From NCBI RefSeq assembly GCF_003570985.1, contig NZ_QXIW01000024.1, positions 23,803 through 68,508 on the forward strand: a stretch of DNA of 44,706 nt, written 5' to 3'. The notes under the pieces are model-generated. The model was not told the DNA's origin, did not search any database, and saw only the letters and a program-made list of their open reading frames with translations. Below are positions 42,989 through 44,706 of this stretch, in pieces (the stretch's first letter is position 1; each line of letters opens with the position of its first letter). Both the position numbers and the translations under genes were made by a program. This stretch comes from Candidatus Cryosericum hinesii. Lineage in GTDB: Bacteria > Caldisericota > Caldisericia > Cryosericales > Cryosericaceae.

Positions 42989-43824
42989 GAGTTCCTCCTC
43001 GTTTCCAGAGCATGGCGTATGATCTCCAGGTCTTCCTCCCGGCGAATGGGAAGCTGATAGCGGTGTCGTGCAATGTGCGACGTGTCGACGGTTCCGAGAA
43101 GCTGTACTGCCTCGAACCGTGGGGCTGACACGGTGATCCCTCCGATTGGGTCGCTCAGAGCCGAACCTCCATAGAAGCCGAGCCCGTCGTCGAATCCCAC
43201 GCGGTTGACATATACGACGAACATCCCGAGGAACGTGCTGGCCGAACCGAGGGCCAAGCCGACGGTCTGCTCGATTCCAAGTTCCTCGCCGCCAAATCCG
43301 CGTGCCGGCATGGCACTGGGCGCCAGCAGCAGTTCCACGCCGAGAGCGGCCATCGTGGACACCTCAAGGGGATGGAACAGGTCACGACAGATGACGATGC
43401 CAGTGCGCCCGAAGCGTGTGTCGAAGACTGAGAGTTCCCTCCCGCGTCCAAGGAACTTGAGTTCCTCGAACATGCCGTGTGTGGGCAGGTACATCTTGCG
43501 GTGGACGTGGCGGACTTCGCCGGCGTCCATGAAGAACGCACTGTTGTAGGGAATGCCGTCTTCGCCTTCTTCGACGAAGCCTGCGCAGATCGCGATGTGG
43601 CGCGAAAGCTCACGGAGGCCGGCGAACTCAGGGCAGTCGGCGGGGCGCATGACGTCAAGCGTCTGGTCCTTGAGCGTGTACCCGGTGAGTGACAGTTCAG
43701 GGAAGACAATCAGGCCGGCCCCGGCCTCAAGTGCCCGCTCAGTCTGGTCGATGTGCATCTTCACGTTGTATTCCAAGTCACCGCACGCAGGGTTCACCTG
43801 GGCAAGAGCGACGGTATAGGTCAT
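42985..43824 (-). CDS. Nitrilase-superfamily amidohydrolase, probable glutaminase partner of NadE
   Basis: 279 residues. The complete carbon-nitrogen hydrolase triad is visible: E43 ('VFPELSLTGY'), K110 ('HRKMYLPTHGMF') and C146 ('GIVICRDLFHP'). The 'KMYLPTHGMFEE' context resembles the glutaminase domain of glutamine-dependent NAD synthetases ('RKTHLPNYGVFDE' type) more than a general nitrilase. It overlaps nadE by ATGA, so a two-protein glutamine-dependent NAD synthetase is likely; this is inference from position and motif. It also overlaps queT by ATGA. Confidence 0.85.
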   Translation of the reverse strand: MTYTVALAQVNPACGDLEYNVKMHIDQTERALEAGAGLIVFPELSLTGYTLKDQTLDVMRPADCPEFAGLRELSRHIAICAGFVEEGEDGIPYNSAFFMDAGEVRHVHRKMYLPTHGMFEELKFLGRGRELSVFDTRFGRTGIVICRDLFHPLEVSTMAALGVELLLAPSAMPARGFGGEELGIEQTVGLALGSASTFLGMFVVYVNRVGFDDGLGFYGGSALSDPIGGITVSAPRFEAVQLLGTVDTSHIARHRYQLPIRREEDLEIIRHALETRRNS

Positions 43825-44387
43825 CGAACCTCCTTGACGGGATGGATATTGTGACTGACCAGGACAAGCACGGGAAGGCCGAGAAGAATGACAACGGCCG
43901 CCTCACCAGCCAGGATCGAGAGCGCCACCGGCGTATAGACTCCCCAGGAGAAGTGCGCCAGGATGAAGCGCAGACTCGCCGTGAGGCTGTGTGTGAGAGG
44001 CAGGTTCTCAGCTCCCGGCAGGGTGAGTGTCGATACATAGGCGGACACGATGAGCGCGTTGAGGACGATCGGCGGTATGGCTGCCAGCCAGAGCTTACCG
44101 GTTCTGCGCAAACGTCTTGTGAGAAGGGCGGCCAGCGCGGTCACACCGGTACCGATAACGACGTCGATGAGGCCAAACGGGGAGAACAGGTTGGCGACAA
44201 GACAACCGATGACTACGCCAACGACTGCCTCGTCGAGCAAAAATGGCAGCAGGACGAGAGCTTCTCCCAGCCGGAACTGCACGACTCCGTAGCTGATGGC
44301 ATTGAAGGGTGGAACCATTGTGAAGACAATGTACATCGCCGCAATGAGGGCGGCGCGGGTGATCTGCACCGTGCTGTGCCGGTTCAT
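43821..44387 (-). CDS. queT: QueT-family transporter
   Basis: 188 residues with about five to six membrane helices. The match to the QueT family (queuosine-precursor transporters of the ECF type) is good: 'AALIAAMYIVFTMVPPFNAI', 'SYGVVQFRLGEALVLLPFL' and 'GCLVANLFSPFGLIDVVIGT'. In characterised groups these act as S components and need a shared ECF energiser encoded elsewhere. It is joined by ATGA overlaps to both neighbours. Its place ahead of the nitrilase and nadE is unexpected; the substrate is inferred only from family. Confidence 0.85.
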   Translation of the reverse strand: MNRHSTVQITRAALIAAMYIVFTMVPPFNAISYGVVQFRLGEALVLLPFLLDEAVVGVVIGCLVANLFSPFGLIDVVIGTGVTALAALLTRRLRRTGKLWLAAIPPIVLNALIVSAYVSTLTLPGAENLPLTHSLTASLRFILAHFSWGVYTPVALSILAGEAAVVILLGLPVLVLVSHNIHPVKEVR

Positions 44388-44706
44388 TCTGGAGATTTGC
44401 GCTCGCTGGGAAGAGTTGTTACCGTGGTGTCGGCGGTGATCTCCTGGCTCTTGCCACCTGGTTTCAGTCGCTTGTTCTGACCAAGCATCATCGCGCGGAA
44501 CCTCTTCCGGAGGGCCATGTCGCCGGCGAAAGCGATTATAGTGGCAAGCAGCAGACCGATGAAGAAGGAGGCGTAGGCTACTGCTTTGACTGACGTTTGT
44601 ATTGTCGGGAAGAACGGAATCGGCAGTTTAACGGGCTCTATTGGCAACTGGCCAATGACAACTGCGAGGACCGCAAACACGACAAGAAAAACGACCAGAC
44701 TGGTCA
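44384..44706 (-). CDS. LapA-like small membrane protein, N terminus cut by window edge
   Basis: The frame ends with TGA at 44384-44386 and stays open to the window edge. The visible part has one hydrophobic segment at its start (including residues before an internal GTG at 44680), a short loop 'PIEPVKLPIPFFP', a second helix 'ASFFIGLLLATIIAFAG', then a basic/polar tail. This two-helix layout resembles the lipopolysaccharide-assembly LapA/DUF1049 family, but the match is general. The real start probably lies outside the window. It overlaps queT by ATGA and would be the first visible gene of the nadE run. Confidence 0.5.
   Translation of the reverse strand, partial: TSLVVFLVVFAVLAVVIGQLPIEPVKLPIPFFPTIQTSVKAVAYASFFIGLLLATIIAFAGDMALRKRFRAMMLGQNKRLKPGGKSQEITADTTVTTLPSERKSPE

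Overview
The window reads as an ordinary bacterial chromosome segment, GC-rich by eye and densely packed, from an anaerobe. The main clue is a complete six-subunit Rnf complex (ferredoxin:NAD+ oxidoreductase). GatCAB implies tRNA-dependent amidation, and NAD-dependent ligase (LigA), SMC, FtsH and TilS are all bacterial. I cannot fix the lineage from sequence alone. A Caldiserica/Cryosericum-like or deep Firmicutes-like anaerobe would fit, but that is a guess.

Layout. (1) 1-4320, plus strand: end of a TPR protein, then tilS-hpt-ftsH, closed by a bidirectional terminator. (2) 4400-9761, minus strand: one transcript with three consecutive amidohydrolase-superfamily genes (a degenerate deaminase-like protein, adenine deaminase, an allantoinase-like enzyme), then class II aldolase. 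A consensus promoter gives this transcript almost no leader. (3) 9857-13974: a DUF362-like protein with a single [4Fe-4S] site, a large repeat-bearing membrane protein (minus strand), and a PATAN/DUF4388 protein. (4) 14059-24005, minus strand: valS-folC-zinc ribbon-rnfCDGEAB, nearly gapless. RnfG carries two FMN-binding domains. (5) 24158-27905, plus strand: smc and a DUF503 gene. (6) 27906-31778: a loose, decayed region, the only accessory-looking part. It holds two radC remnants, a regulator fragment joined to the 3' end of an L-cysteine desulfidase gene, and two apparently intact genes (OsmC family, DUF3798 lipoprotein). (7) 31779-38124, minus strand: a membrane-anchored propeller-like protein, ligA, gatC, gatA, gatB. 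(8) 38262-42064, plus strand: tldD-tldE-pfkA. (9) 42161 to the end, minus strand: a LapA-like protein, queT, nitrilase and nadE, all linked by 4-nt ATGA overlaps.

How the genes work together. Rnf couples reduced ferredoxin to NAD+ and an ion gradient. Fructose-bisphosphate aldolase and a phosphofructokinase-family protein represent glycolysis. The amidohydrolase block with Hpt points to purine salvage or breakdown. The nitrilase-NadE pair looks like a split glutamine-dependent NAD synthetase. Recognisable sigma70-type promoters recur, mostly with 16-nt spacers, in the divergent intergenic regions.

I found no tRNA, rRNA, CRISPR array, intact transposase or phage gene. The most unusual items are the amidohydrolase that has lost most metal ligands, the tandem-FMN RnfG, the PFK with altered nucleotide-site residues, and the decayed 28-31.7 kb region.
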